Positions 1-13,369 are shown, counted from the first letter of the stretch. The stretch is DNA of 64,000 nucleotides from Populus alba (GCF_005239225.2 NC_133300.1:12987875-13051874), one strand, 5' to 3'. Translations and numbers: made by a program. The notes: generated from the sequence alone by a model not told the origin.

Positions 1-327
1 CTCTGCTTACTGTTTTCGCCATTCAATCAAAGTATCATTATTGGTTGCCATTAAATGCTGGGTGCATGTATATCTTCCATTTACTTTTCAGCAGCATGAC
101 ACGGAAAATGAGATTGATTTCTTTTTTTCTTTTTCATTTGGCTTTCCAAGTTACTTTATTTGTCCATACTGACCCGTTGAATATTTTAGAGCACAGAAAT
201 GCTTGTAGTAGTCGATGGTAATTTATTGTGGTTCCGGAGGATCCATCTACAGGAAACTCAGGAACGGGGTTAGGGTTTTTTTTTATTGTTTTTTTTAAGG
301 TCTGTCTCTATGTTGTCTTGTCTTCAG
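1..327 (+). other. Partial intron of the MYB gene
   Basis: Non-coding, T-rich DNA that ends in a pyrimidine-rich tract and an AG at 326-327, directly before the R3 repeat. No R2-coding or exon 2 sequence is visible here, so this is read as the 3' part of the last intron (intron 2 in most R2R3-MYB genes). The earlier exons must lie left of the window. Confidence 0.7.
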
Positions 328-1261
328 GTGGTCGGCTATAGCCACTCACTTGCCAAAGAGGACAGATAATGAGATCAAGAATTACTGGAATACACATCTT
401 AAGAAGAGGTTAGCCAAAATGGGGATTGATCCCGTAACTCACAAGTCGAAAAATGATGCTTTACTTTCCATTGACGGTCAATCCAAGAATGCAGCAAATC
501 TTAGCCACATGGCTCAATGGGAAAGTGCCCGGCTCGAGGCTGAAGCTAGATTGGTCAGGGAATCCAAACTACGTTCACATTCAATTCAACACCAACTTAG
601 CAGTGCTACTCCAGGTTACTTTCCCGGTTCAGGTTCGAGTCCAGGCTCAACTTCAACTTTGGCTCAACCGCCGCGGTCTCTTGATGTGCTAAAATCTTGG
701 AATGATGGCTGGTCAAAATCAAGTGAAGGTAATGGTGGTGGTCTAAACATGAGAATTGGAGATGTCCTTGAGTCTCCAACATCTACTCTAACTTTCTCAG
801 AAAATGCACCACCGGTCATGAATTCAGGTGCAGTTGGAGAGAATTCAATTTCAATGATTGAGTTTGTTGGAACTTCAGGGTCAACAGAGACTGGAATTAT
901 CAAAGAAGAAGGTGAACATGATTGGAAAAGCCTTTCAAATTCAAGCCATTTGCCCGATAATTCAGTATCCCTAACATCAACCCTTCATGACATGACAATT
1001 TCTATGGAAGCACCATGGAATCCAGATTCTTTAAGGGCAAATTGTGACAATGTTCATGTTGGAAAAAATGTCATGGAAGAAGGGTTCACTCATCTTTTGC
1101 TTAGTGATTCTGCTGAGAGGAGTTTGTCAGACGATGGCAAGGACTCTGACCATAGTGGTGGGAGTGGCAGTGGCAGCAATTATTACGAAGACAACAAGAA
1201 TTACTGGAACAGCATTCTCAATTTGGTGAATTCTTCCCCATCTAATTCACCCATGTTCTAA
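328..1261 (+). CDS. R2R3-MYB transcription factor, MIXTA-like (subgroup 9), last exon
   Basis: 3' exon of a nuclear DNA-binding regulator. The exon opens with one base of a split Arg codon, then [20 protein letters not shown], the end of the R3 MYB repeat, at the usual second MYB intron position. The linker [14 protein letters not shown] and the block [19 protein letters not shown] are the motifs of subgroup 9 (AtMYB16/AtMYB106, Antirrhinum MIXTA). The C-terminus is Ser-rich and acidic and ends with [16 protein letters not shown], also seen in MYB106-type proteins. Members control conical epidermal cells, trichomes and cuticle formation, so that role is inferred by family. About 310 residues are encoded here and the stop is TAA at 1259-1261. 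The R2 repeat and the start of R3 are outside the window. Reading is clean with no frameshift. Confidence 0.93.
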
Positions 1262-3479
1262 TGCAATCAGATTCTCTAAATTATTGTAATTAGAAAGTGA
1301 TTCAGGAGCTTTATATTATTTAAGTATTCTCCCCCCATTTCTCAACCTAGCTAATGTGAAGTTCTCCTGATTTTTCTCCAATGATTCACGTTGTTATTAG
1401 AATTTCGCCATACAAACACACACACAGGAAAGTTCTGGTTGCCTGCACAGATTTCAAACCCTACCAGTTTGAAATTAATCAGATGCTCCAAATAAAATGA
1501 GGGAGTCAAATGAAATTTTGGCAGTCTCTCCTTCCCGTGAAACGTGAAATAGCTAGGCTGATTCCACTCTGATCAGCTAATATGTTACAGTGGAACAGAA
1601 TCGATCAGCTTGTATGTCAAGTTAATGACATATATAATTGTTCCTACTATATATCTCCATGCTCTCATCTAGATCTAAGTTCTCAATCCATGAGATTTAT
1701 GCAGAGTCCAAAATGTAATTAAGATATTGATTCTGGATGGGCGTGCGTGAATGATTAGCACCCAAAAAATCTTTTCTCTCCGTAATGCTCTATACTACAG
1801 ACAGCATATTGTGGACTTGGACTTGTTCAATAAGCTAGAGAGGTATTTATGAGTCTTTATTGCTGTTAGTTTCATGTCACAGTCTGCTTACTAGACTGAA
1901 AGTTATTTTGCTTAGTTGCCGTGAAAGTAAATGAATTAAGAATAAGGAAAGGAAATGAATTTCCTTTTCTTGTTTTTTGGGATTAAAAAAAATAGATTAT
2001 TGAAGATCCCATTCTTTTAGATTTCCCAAGCTGGTATCTCTTTCATACAACGGTGACATGCCCGAAGCTTAATGCCTTCATAAGGAGGATTCTCCATTCT
2101 TGAGTCAAAGAAAAATGAAACGTGACAGCTTTAAAGTAAGCATCAAAAGCATTTCTCATCATCAATCCTGTAACCATTTCCATTCCAAAATTCTTACCTC
2201 TGTGCTTCTCTTGAATTACTTTCACCTTCAATCTAGTTTGCTCTATCTTGAAAAGTAATTTCCCATGGGCCAAAAGGAAAACCCTGGCATCAAAACACTC
2301 TTAAATTGTGAAGCAATATTTGTCGAAGTGTAAAGAGAAGCCATCGATAGCTCGGGAAACGTTGGAAATATTAATTGATGGACTATAACATGCGGTACGA
2401 TGATAACATCTTTTGAAGATATACGACTCAATGCTCATAATTTGAAGGGTACGTACCTGGATAACACACTTCTATTTAGGCTATAAATGTTCATCATCTT
2501 TGATTAACAATTTTATTTATGCGGTGTCCTTTTCAGCAAACCTACTGCATTTTTCTTCAAAACACTTAACATAGCATCATTTAGGTGGAGCTTTCGCTGT
2601 TCTCGATTAGAGCTTGGTGCCTGCATGTGTATCTAATTAATGTCTTGCAGTGGGGGAGATCAAATTGATCCATATAATCCTCTAATTAAGCCATATTTGA
2701 TGAAAACATTTTGTTGGTTTCGGAAAAAAAGAAGATGGACCATGATCCTCCTATCAATCCATCCTAGCAAAAAAAATATATCTTTCCTAGTATTGTCAAG
2801 GGCAAGTTATTCCTATGGCAATAAAACATCAGGAAGGTACGTAGCTTGCATCAGTAATTAGCTTATCTATGAACCCAAACCAATCATACAATATGATAAA
2901 TCTCTCAGCAAGATAGCTAGTATCATACCAGACAATCTAATTAAATTCGTTCATAAGGTATTAATTATGACTTCTAAGTAATTGAACATCTTTTTAATAA
3001 ATTCCTGACTTCTGAATAAAATTTCTATCCAATATGTATCATCAAATTTCTTTTTTTGAACTATTTTAAAGATGGACATCAACCTAGTGTATTAAAAAAT
3101 AAAATATCTTGAAATACTAAAACCACGGTTGGGAAAAAAATATATTTTTTAACCCATCTAGTTAATTCTTTAGGGTTATTGAACACATTTTTATATTGAA
3201 AAGATTTCATTAAGGAGTCACTTGGACCTACACATGTTATAGCTTAGATATATCAATGAACTGCATCTTTAATTAAAAAAATATTAGATAACTTATATTT
3301 CATTCTAATTTATGAGCCATTTACTTTTCGTGTTCTCAATCAATGTGGGATAAATTTTTCACAACTCACATTTGCATATATGATATAACTCAACCATGAT
3401 CCTCCATTTGTGCTGAAGGACTTGAGTGATCATAGTGATTCTTACACATATTAGCAGTATGGTCCTCAATCATATTGTT
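1262..3479. other. MYB 3' flank and intergenic DNA
   Basis: An AATAAA-type polyadenylation signal lies near 1490, about 230 bases after the MYB stop. The rest is AT-rich and has no gene I can support. On the minus strand two short open stretches (2431 down to 2043) have fairly balanced composition and a donor-like GGTAAGAA near 2204, so an eroded exon fragment is possible, but I recognise no family. Confidence 0.5.
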
Positions 3480-4345
3480 GTAATCCAATTTTGGTCCTTT
3501 GGCTTTTTAATTTAATTTTACAAGGTTTAAAATGTAAAATTAAAATATTAGAGATTTATTTCGATGAAAAGTGTGATTTGTCAACTTGCATGAAAACTAG
3601 GTACTACAATGTGTTTTTGTCATTCTATCTTTATCTTCAAAATAATCCCTATCTTCAAGATAATCTTTGTCTTCAAGATAATGATAGTTATCCGCTTTTA
3701 AATTTGATTCTTAATCAAATTCAAACTTCAAATAAAAGAATGAATTTGATTGAAACTTTGTTTTTTACACGCGAAGGGACTCTAACACTATAAATACAGA
3801 TCTCAGTGTATGCATAAAAAAAGAGGGACGATATAGAAAAAAAAAAACATAGAAAAAAAAGAAGAGAAAACAGAGAAAAAAAAACAAAAGAGAAAAGCAG
3901 AGGGACGACAAAAGTGAGAAAACAGAGGAGAGAACAAAAAAAAAATCAAGAATAGAGAGAGAAGAGACTGAAAAGAGAAGGCGGAAAAGAGCATTCTCTA
4001 GTTGGTGCCTGCACTGTTACTTTTGCCTTCACCTTCAATTTCACTAAGTAAAATCTTTTTATTTTTTATATTTCTGTGTAATTATTGCAAGAAAATAATG
4101 TTAATGTAATTTAATTATCTTCACACCATGCAGTGTATAAGAGGGTCGGTGCTTCTTAAAAAAAGAAAGAGAGAATGGGACTTGGAATTTGCTAGTCTTT
4201 AGCTTTCCGTTGTAGAAATTTAGGATTTCTTGTCAGAGATGGAGAGTTATTTTATAATCATAGAGATAATTGTTCAAGAGTATCCTGAACATCAATTTCA
4301 AGAGAGTTTGTTCATCTCGTATCCTAATTTATCAACAAATATTTG
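3480..4345 (+). mobile_element. Possible solo LTR or TRIM-like block
   Basis: A block organised like a retrotransposon LTR. An AT-rich U3-like part includes a short repeat built on tatcttcaagataatc near 3641-3685. A clear TATA box (ctataaatac, near 3790) follows, then a purine-rich leader of repeated gagaaaa-type tracts from about 3820 to 3990, then a TTG-rich tail. No gag or pol reading frame is present. I could not identify matched TG...CA ends or a target duplication, so the limits are approximate and the call is tentative. Confidence 0.35.
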
Positions 4346-4429
4346 AATTACTACTTAAAGAAGAAAATTGAGTATTGTAGTTTTATTTTTAAACGAAAAT
4401 AAGAGTGTGCTAGTGTCGGGTATTTTTAC

Positions 4430-4650
4430 CATTTTACCACACTAAAGCTATCTTTTTTATTAATTTTTATTATATAAAAAAATACAAAATAATATATTTT
4501 TCACTTAAAAAATATATTAAAAAAATTTTTTTTAAAAAAATTATTTTTAACATCAACACATCAAAATAATCTAAAAATATAAAATAAAATTTTTTTAAAT
4601 TTATAAAAACATGATTTAATTACACCGTGGTTGCAAATACATCCTTAGTT
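4430..4650 (+). mobile_element. MITE-like element, family M, copy 1
   Basis: Carries the shared core of a dispersed non-coding family: a run of A/T blocks followed by atcaacacatcaaaataatc, then an end containing ccgtggttgc. Copies are recognisable at about ten places in the window (see the family finding). No coding capacity. Confidence 0.5.
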
Positions 4651-5285
4651 GCTAGTTGCCTGAGATCCAGGTAAAGTCATACTCGGGCCAGCTTGAAAAC
4701 TATATGAGAGCTCATGTCTTTTCAAGCATATATTACACTGTCTACCACTATGATTTTGCATAATCATAACCGAGATAGACTATATGATAATTTTAATTCT
4801 TCAAGGTTTTGCAAGCTGCAAAAACAGTAATTGTCAGCGAGGTATTTATGATCAACCTTGCTTCGGGTCCACCCAAAAAGTGGCTTTTATTTTTGCCCGC
4901 AGCAGAAGCACAATTGAATCCTACTAAGATTGCCAAGATGGTCCTTCATCTGGGCTTGATCATTGATTTTTATTTATTATGAACTGGGACCAAGGGATCA
5001 ATCGACCTCAATATTTTTGAAAAAACAAAAACCTCTACTGTATATCTTCTTGAATATGCTAAATGGATGGCTATTAGAGCTTCCACGTGCTAGCTGTTCG
5101 TCTTTGAAAATTTCACAATAATGTATGGAGCCAGGCTAAGGACAAGATCAAAGTGCCATGCTTCATGGTGCAGAAGCAGTGCTTTCATGGTTTCCATCAA
5201 GATCCCTCTGCTCTCTTTTGTTATATATATAAACTCAAGATTCCTATGCTCTAATTATCCGACACTAGGAAATGAAGTACTGATT
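4651..5285. other. Intergenic, no feature seen
   Basis: Moderately AT-rich, apparently low-copy DNA. It has no open frame of interest, no RNA gene and no repeat that I can pair with another part of the window. Confidence 0.4.
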
Positions 5286-5775
5286 AGTGGTGATTAAATT
5301 CGGTTTGGTTTGGTTTTGATCGAAAAAAATAATCAAACCAAAATTAGAAAAAAAAAAACCGAAACCGGTTTGAACCGGCCGGTTTCGGTTCTGTTCAGTT
5401 TTTTAGGGAAAAAACTGGTCCAAACCGGTTTGGCTCGGTTTTTTTCAGTTTAGTTTTTTTTTTCGGTTTTGACTTGGTTTTTTTCCAGTTTTAGCTCATT
5501 TTTTCGGTTTTTGCTCTGTTTTTTCTGGTTTTGGCTCGGTTTTTTTTGGTTTGGCTCGGTTTTTGTGGTTTTGGCTCAATTTTTCCAGTTTGGCTCAGTT
5601 TTTTCGGTTCGGTTCAGTTCAGTTTTTTTGGTTTTAGACTTATAAAACCAATACCGAACCGAACTAATTAGTTTTTTTTAAAATTTTAATCGGTTTAATT
5701 GGTTTTTTTTTTATAATTTAATTTTTTTAATTATTTTTTTCTCGGTTTTTTCAGTTTCTTGATTTTTTTACTCAA
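5286..5775. mobile_element. CGGTTT-rich element, copy 1
   Basis: A degenerate tandem minisatellite of about 15-20 bp units on the theme ggtttggctcggttttt, flanked by AT-rich arms with aaccgaaccgaac. The right end reads tttttactcaactc. The same order of parts is found at 14760-15325, where the right end is tttttactcacccctgc, and a fragment starts near 17166 with the complementary end aggggtaag. This indicates a dispersed non-autonomous element rather than a local satellite. Its transposase source cannot be told from the sequence. Confidence 0.6.
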
Positions 5776-6734
5776 CTCTATGGCTGATAATGCATGATTT
5801 GATTTAATGATGGATTGAAAATATAATTTCTCTGTAATATGACTGACAGAACCTTCACAGTTTCGCAAGTATAACTCCTAATGCAATGGGATGGTGTGTA
5901 CGTGTAACTTTTTTATATATAAAAAATGCAATTTATATGCTAGTTTTCCCACTTAATATGTAAAAAAATCTTATTTGGGTTTTTTTTGCATAGAATATTC
6001 TTTTAGTGAATCTCCGAGTACATGTGAAATCATTCCTATTTATTTAATTAAAATTAAATATTAAATTGAGATAATTTTTTGATAGCTATTTTTTTTTTAC
6101 TTTAAAATTATATAAATTCAATGCTGTTTTTCTCTCATTTATATGCTTCTTATAATGTGATTGACTTGAACTAAAAGTCTATATAATAACTTTTTATATT
6201 TGGATTTACCAGTCAAGGGACCAACACTATGGCAGGGATTCACATGGTTCTCAATATATATTTTTTCTAATAATATTATCATACATTAAATTAAACGTAG
6301 AATTATATATTAAGGATGATGGGCAATAATCTCCGATTTTATAAAACTGCGATACCAGCATAGGTAAAAGAATCTTCAAATGAATTGACATCAATATAAA
6401 TATTATTTATATGCATCATCCATTTTTAATCAGATATTTAATAAGTTGAAAAACTTTACATCAATTGTGGATAAACATTTTAAAAAACAAATCATCCAAC
6501 AAAGTTTTATATTAATTCAGCATCATATTGCTAGTTTTGAACAAATAAAACTTTGATGTATGGAATTTGTTTATTTTTATAAAGAATGGTTCAATAAAGA
6601 CATAATATAAATGATAATCAAGTTATACCTATTTTTTCAATACAATTATATGTAAGACTTGCAATTTCAAGACTATTACGTGTTATTGGCATCTTAAACA
6701 TCCTGTTTATAATCATTGGTACATATTATTATAT
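5776..6734. other. AT-rich intergenic DNA
   Basis: No coding potential, RNA gene or clear repeat pairing seen; long A/T runs dominate. Confidence 0.4.
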
Positions 6735-9110
6735 TCTATACGCGCATATTATAGAACTCTAAAATGTGTGGGGAAAGCACTGTAGCTTTCCCCACGCCTC
6801 CTATGCATCAGTGAATGAAAGCTTTTTTCTTTTTTTTTTTTTTTTTCACGCCTCACTTTACTCATTAATAATATATTATTATTATATTATATTATATTAT
6901 ATTATTTAAATTTCTTATTTTTTTTTGTTTTTTTAATGATTTTTTTTTCTTTGATTTAGTTTGTTGATGGTAAATTTCTTTCTATTTAATTATCAGACTT
7001 TCATAACATGTATCCTGCCTTGACGGGTTAACTTGGTTTGATGGGTTAACCCAGTTAACTTTAGGTAAACCCGTTAATTTTTTTTATTTATTTAGTTATC
7101 AAACTTTCATGATGCGAATTCCAGATTTGACGGGTTAATCCAGTTAATTCATATTTTTTTTTATTTTTTCTTCATTAGTTTTTTTTTTTAATCAATCTAT
7201 TTAATTATCACACTTATATGACACAACCTTGCAGCCAGACCTAACATCCAAGACTATTGGATCTGGTATTGCAGCCACCCCCACTTAAACTTGGGTCATG
7301 CAAGTTTAATATTATTACTAATATTATAAATATTACTCTTAGGTCAAGTGTTAAAGCCAAACCCAAGATTCTTGGGTATAGCTTTGCAGAAAGACCTCAC
7401 ACTTTTAAATGTTAATTTTTATATATATATTTTTTATACAAAAAAAATGACCCGCGGCACTGTAGTAGCTTTGGTTTTTTTTTTTTTTCTTTTTTTCCTG
7501 TAGCAGTTTTTTTTCACTGTAGCTTTTTTTTTTTTTTTTTTTTGCTTTTGTTTATTTTTTTTATCCAAAATTGACTTCTTTGTCTTTGTTTTTTTTTTTA
7601 ATTTTTTTTTCAAAATTATCTTTACTAATTTTTTTTAAATATTGAGCTGGTTGAAAATTTAACTATGTAGTTTTTTTCTTTAAAACATTGTGAATTGCTA
7701 TAATATTCTCATACATTGTTTTTTTTTTTTATTTATTCTTTTTTTTCAAAATGGTCTTTGTAGACTTTATTTTTTTTTATATTAAGTTAGTTGAGAATTT
7801 AGCTTTATAGTTCTTTTTTTAAATAATATGAATTGCTACAGTGTTTCCCCTACATGGTTTTTGTTTTGCTAAAGTCTTTCCCCACATATTTTTTAAAAAA
7901 TTTATATTTATCGAATTTATTTTTTTAATATTGAGCTAAATGATAATCTAACTTTAGCTTTCCCCACATGTGTTTTTTTTTTTTTTTTTTTGTTTTTCTT
8001 TTTTCCAAAATTGTCAATTTTTACATGTTTTTTTTTTGTTTTTTTATTTGTTTTTCTTTTTTCCAAAATTGTCAATTTTGACATATTTTTTTTTTTAGAA
8101 TTATTTTTTTTATTTTATTTTTTTACTATTGAGTTGGTTGAAAATTTAGTTTTTTTGTTTATTTCTTTAAAACACTGTAGCTTTCCCCACATGTTTTTTT
8201 TTTTTCTGCTTTTGTTTCCTTTTTTTTACATGTTTTTTTTTTTCATTTATTTTACCCAAAATTGACTTTTTTTAAAAAAAAATAATAATAATCTTTGTCG
8301 TTTTTTTTTTTTATATTGATCTGGTTGAAACTTAGCTTTGTAGCTTTTTTCAAAAAATAATAATATATATATATGGATCACTACAATATTAGCTGTTTTT
8401 TTTTTAATTTTTTTTGATGAATTTTTTTTGTTTGATTTAGTTTGTTAATATTAAATTTTTTTTATTTAGTTATCAGATTTTCATGATACGGATCTCGGGT
8501 TTGATGGGTTGACTTGATTTGACGAGTTATTTTTTTCATTTAGTTTAGTTTGTTAAAGTTAATTTTCTTTCTATTTAATTATCAGACTTTCATACCTTAA
8601 TGACACGTATCCTGGGCTTGACGGGTTAACTTGGTTTGATGGGTTAACCCAGATAATTCTAGGTAAACCCGTCATTTTTTTTCTATTTAGTTATCAAACT
8701 TTCATGACGTGAATCCCAGGTTTTACGGGATAACCTGGTTTGAAGGGTTAACCCAATTAATTCATTTTTTGCGTTTTCTTCATTAGTTTTTTCCTTCCTG
8801 TTGATTTTTTTTCTTTGTTTTTTTTTAATTAGTCTATTTAATTATCACACTTTTATGACACGACCTTATAGTCAGACCCACATCCAATATTCTTGAGTCC
8901 GGTGTTGCAGTCAGGCTCACTTAAACTTAAGTCATGCAAGTTTAATTTTATTATTAATATTATAAATATTATTTTTAGGTCACGCGTTGCAGCCAAACCC
9001 AAGATTCTTGGGTATGGCCTTGCAAAAAAACCCAAGATTTTTAATTTTTTTTTTAATATTTTTATATAAAAAAAAAATGACCCCCCGCATCGCGCGGGTC
9101 ATGTGTCTAG
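6735..9110 (+). mobile_element. Helitron-like composite element
   Basis: The right end has the structure expected for a Helitron 3' terminus. A GC-rich hairpin at 9079-9100 (gacccccc...gcgcgggtc) is followed six bases later by CTAG at 9107-9110 and then a T. A possible 5' TC end is at 6735 (tctatacgcgc), but the host base before it is T, not the expected A, so the left limit is uncertain. The body contains two copies of a 3' module with gacgggttaacttggtttga (about 6940-7460 and 8440-9110), separated by T-rich DNA carrying repeats of ctgtagctttccccac. No RepHel frame is present, so it would be non-autonomous. Confidence 0.5.
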
Positions 9111-9280
9111 TATATATATATATGCTGAACAAAACTCATGTAGGTTTTATTGTGTTTGTTATTTAGGTAGATTTTGTGATTGTAATTTGAAAAAATAAGT
9201 TTTAAAAAAGTGTGGTTAGTTGAGGTTAGTTGGATTTAAATACGTGTTTGGTAAAAATTATGGTTGAAATTTATGTCCAA

Positions 9281-9283
<3 letters not shown>

Positions 9284-9337
<54 letters not shown>
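9284..9337. repeat. (TA)n microsatellite
   Basis: About 27 uninterrupted AT dinucleotides lying immediately left of a family M MITE copy. Confidence 0.95.
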
Positions 9338-9339
<2 letters not shown>

Positions 9340-9670
9340 GTTTAGTAGTTGTGTTATTATGATTGCTTTAAAGTGTTTTTTACTGAAAATGAATTAAAAT
9401 AATGTATTTTTATTTTTTTAAAAAAATATTTTTGATATCAGTGCATAAAAATGATCCAAAAACACTAAAAAAAAATATTAATTTAAAGCAAATAAAATAA
9501 AATTTAAATTTTTTCAAAAACGCTTTTGAAACGCAAAAATAAACGGTATTTTACGAAACTTGGTTAAAAAAACATGTAAAAACTGTTTCACGAAAAATAC
9601 ATTTCAAACTTAATTTTTTAATGAACCCCACAATATAAAATATAGTTTTTACAGTTACCAAACACCTAGC
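9338..9670 (+). mobile_element. MITE-like element, family M, copy 2
   Basis: Contains the left-end sequence gattgctttaaagtgttttt, the core atcagtgcataaaaatgatcc, and a right part with gcttttgaaacgcaaaa. This is one of the clearest copies. Target duplications could not be fixed because the left flank is a (TA)n run. Confidence 0.6.
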
Positions 9671-10795
9671 TGTGTTTTTTGCATTGCAAACACAAAAACA
9701 GGTGCAAAAAAAACACAGCCAAAGAAAAGCATATCACCTAACTTTTTCTCTTATTATTGAAAAGATAGTTCATTTCAGATTCTTCTTATTTTGAAAGACA
9801 TAATTCTAAGTTTTAGAAGTGCGAAGGAGAATATGAAAATTGGAATTCGATCCTAAGATCACATTCATTGAAGGTTTTTCTTTCCATAAATTGTAGCTAT
9901 ATATTGAATTTCTATCTTAATACCATTCTTTACTATTTAAAACCTCTTAATTTCCATTCATCATTGTGCTTAGATCAAGAAACTCATTAAGTTCCATTGC
10001 ATGAATCGGTTTTTGAGTTTGAGGAATGCAATTAATTTCCTTCCATATTAACTATACATATTTTGAAATCAATTGCAGTTAATTTTTCTCAAGAAAATGC
10101 CATTAAATTTCTTCCCTGTCTTGTGCATGAAGACCCAAAAAAATCACATGGCGGATGCTGCAATCATCTCACAAATTATTGAACAGAAAAAAGGAGGATA
10201 ATGGGTGGCATAATTCTCCCATTAAATGAGTGGATCATGAAGCAAGCCTGTGTTGAGAGTTACAGTACATGCAATAGTGAAATAAAGACCACGTTATCTG
10301 AAAAAGATATGTGCAGGTTTTTCTCTCTTTTAGTGTACAGAAACAGCATTTATTTCATCATATCCTCGATCACATGGATCTTAAATTGCCTGTGGCGTCG
10401 GTGCTTATTGAATGAGTTCTTCATCTTTAAAAATAGAACCATGCACGGCGGTCCTACAAAACTGAAAACTTTGCATGCCTTATGATATGTTTGCCTCAAA
10501 CGCATCACTTCTGTACCTTAGTTTGTTTGGAACTGTGCCCTCTGGTTTCAATATTCTCTCGTCGTGAACCAAAATCAAATGAATATTAAACTCATATAAG
10601 CATATATTAAGGCTACTCCGGATCGAAGGAAACAACTAGGTATGATACCCCACCGATTTTCTTTTATTTATTTTAAACCATGAACAATAAGCTGGACCGC
10701 CCATGTTTGTTGAAAAAACTATACCTAGACATCTTGTCAGTGATGAACATGATGAGAGGTTTAAAATCAATGCCCGACGAGCATATGTCAAACAC
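9671..10795. other. Intergenic, no gene supported
   Basis: Includes an ATG-initiated 94-codon frame at 10201-10485 with no recognisable domain and no conserved composition. I treat it as chance. Nothing else stands out. Confidence 0.4.
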
Positions 10796-12944
10796 CACTA
10801 GAAAAATAAATTATACCAACGAAATATTATGTCCATCGAAAAGTAGTTTTTTTTATTTTTTTGTCACTAAAAATATATCCCACAGATTACTTTGCTTTCA
10901 TTTCTACCCTAGGAGCACTAATTCGTTTTTCAACCGACACCTTAATTGATGTAGGATTGTGAAGTGTCTATATGGTCAAGATACTATAATCTAACCTCAT
11001 TTATTGGATTATAGTCATAAAAAAAAATAATAAATCTGATTTTTATCATATCCATTAGCTGCTCCAGCCTCTAACCATAACTCCGGATTGTATTCCAGAT
11101 AGGTTGAAAGGTCCTCCTCATGTTTGGCACGTATGCCATTGTTATTTATTCATATATAACAAAATAAACAAGTCAAAGATATGAATAAAAAAATATTAGT
11201 CTACACTATATATAAAAGGTTAAAAAGATGACTTACAATAAATGCATCATTGACTATTTATGAACTATTGCACCTTTTTTTATCTATTTTCTCTTCGTAT
11301 ATGTGTTTCTATGTATAACTCCATTAAAGTTGGCTTGCTTATAAGCTATATGGCCTATAAAATAAATCCCTAGTTAAAATTTGTAATAAATAATGAATAT
11401 CATTTTAAGAAAAATACTTAAAATTAAAACATATTCTCTTACTAGACACTTTACATGGTTGGTAACAAACAGTGCCCTGTCAGTATGCTTCCTAATGGAA
11501 TTGTGAGTCTCTTTGCTTTCTTTCAAAGACTCACTCCATGAATGCCTCATAGAACCCTTCGACGTGAACAATTCTAGATATCTCTCCTAATTGCTCTCAA
11601 TGATATGGGGAGATTGACAATTCTTTCACTTTTCAAAGTCATCTTACTTGGTATATTTCCTAGCATAAGTGCGTGTCATATCAGAAATCATGTAACTTGG
11701 TTTAAAAATCCATTAAACAAAAATATATAACCAAAAACTTTTACAATTCAACAAAAAACTTAAACTTTACACATTAAAACTTACCTAGTTGCTTTCTGAT
11801 TTTCCAAGACTTGTTTTTCCACCCAAGAGTTTGCCTTTTCCCACCAAAGTTTATTCTTGTAATCATTTTCGTAAAAAAATTAGTTTATAGATTAATTAAA
11901 AAAACATATTTTATTACTAAAAACAAGTATCGATTGTATATGTACTTACCATAAACTTTCATTATCAAGCCTTAACCATGGCATCCATTAAAGATGCTCT
12001 TTAAGTTGGCTCTATTGAAACAAGAGAACTTTCATCTATGATTTCATCATCAATATTATTGTTCGCACAACTTTCATATTTGTAAACCTGAAACATTTGA
12101 CTATATAAACATGTAATTATTAATTTAATAGAATATTTGAATTAAATAAATTTCATTACATGCTTAAATCCAATTTCTATTCCACTATTAACTTGCCAGA
12201 ATAGGGGTCAATGACAGATTGGACACCAACAGACTCTCTGTAATTTTTCGATGATCATATATTTAGTTGGTAAAACCATCAAAGAATAAAAAAAAATCCT
12301 TAATTCTTCTTTGTATTTCTCTAATGATATTGTTGTTCATTGGTGATTGCGTTAGTATATAATATCATCAATAAAAAATAGTCCATTATATAATCCTTCT
12401 GATAGTTTACATTCCTGAATTTTTCCTTAAACTCTTTGTAATTCTTCAATGATTTTATATTTTATCAGGAACAACATTAATGCATTATCTTAAAACATAA
12501 ATGGGTAGGTTTGCTTACTTGGTATATAGAATATTTAGAAAAATAAAATGGTATCAAAACATTGATGCTGACACAATAGAGTATTGAGTGGTTGAATTTG
12601 TGATGATGAGGCCTAGATTTATGGAAAGATAGGTGGGAGGGGTAGCTATTTTGATTTCCAATTTCAAAGAAAGGAGAAAGAAGAAGAAGAAGAAGAAGGC
12701 TAATGTTATTTATAAAAATTTTAAATTTGCCAATGAAATTTTCAATGCAATATTGCAACAAAAAGTACAATCAATAAATTCATTAGAAAATAATGATGTA
12801 TCATATTAACAACGAAATTATTTCTGTTGGTAATTACATTAGAAATTACTTATAGAAATATTGAATCACTATTATAATTGGACATTATCAATGAAAAATA
12901 TCATGCCAGTAATTTCATTGGTATTTTACAATTTTCTTGTAGTG
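10796..12944. mobile_element. Candidate defective CACTA (En/Spm) element
   Basis: The left end begins cactagaaaaataaa at 10796. The right end, read on the minus strand from 12944, begins cactacaagaaaattgta. Both fit the CACTA terminal inverted repeat, the left with a small deletion. Subterminal parts share motifs such as accaacgaaat on the left and accaacagaaat on the right (minus strand). Internal DNA has no intact transposase; a minus-strand frame near 11571-11374 may be a relic but I cannot assign it. The three bases outside the ends (cac and gaa) do not form a target duplication, so the two ends might belong to different copies. Confidence 0.45.
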
Positions 12945-13369
12945 GAAGTTTTTGATGACCAAATTAGTCTCCCAAGCCAACTACTATGGTGAATTTGAAC
13001 AATTCATACAAATGTTTTGTACAAAACAACTATGATCACATGCCAGGATTGTTTATTCAAAGTTTTAAATTAACCTTAATTCATTTGTATACATAGTATT
13101 TCTCCAATCTCGTAAACATATTTCACCAAACCAAGGAGTTTAAAAATAACTTGATAATTGTCATGTGTTGTATTGTAAGTCAAATTAATTTTTTTTAATA
13201 TAAAAAATATATAGGTGTTGCTATCTTGGTTTTAGCAGAACCAACATTTAACTAATCAATTTAATAAATTCAAAGATAACTTAGATGACTATTAAAAATA
13301 TATTTTGACTAAAATAAATTTCAAGGTATCTTTTTTTATTTATTTATTGGGATAAAAATATATTTGATT

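Noticed and set aside
3803..3994. 63-codon Phe/Ser-rich minus-strand frame
   Set aside because: Complement of the purine-rich leader of the LTR-like block.
7990..8265. 91-codon Phe-rich frame
   Set aside because: Poly-T DNA of the Helitron-like element read as phenylalanine codons.
10201..10485. 94-codon ATG frame
   Set aside because: No domain, no conserved-looking segments, no promoter or splice evidence; expected by chance in DNA of this length.
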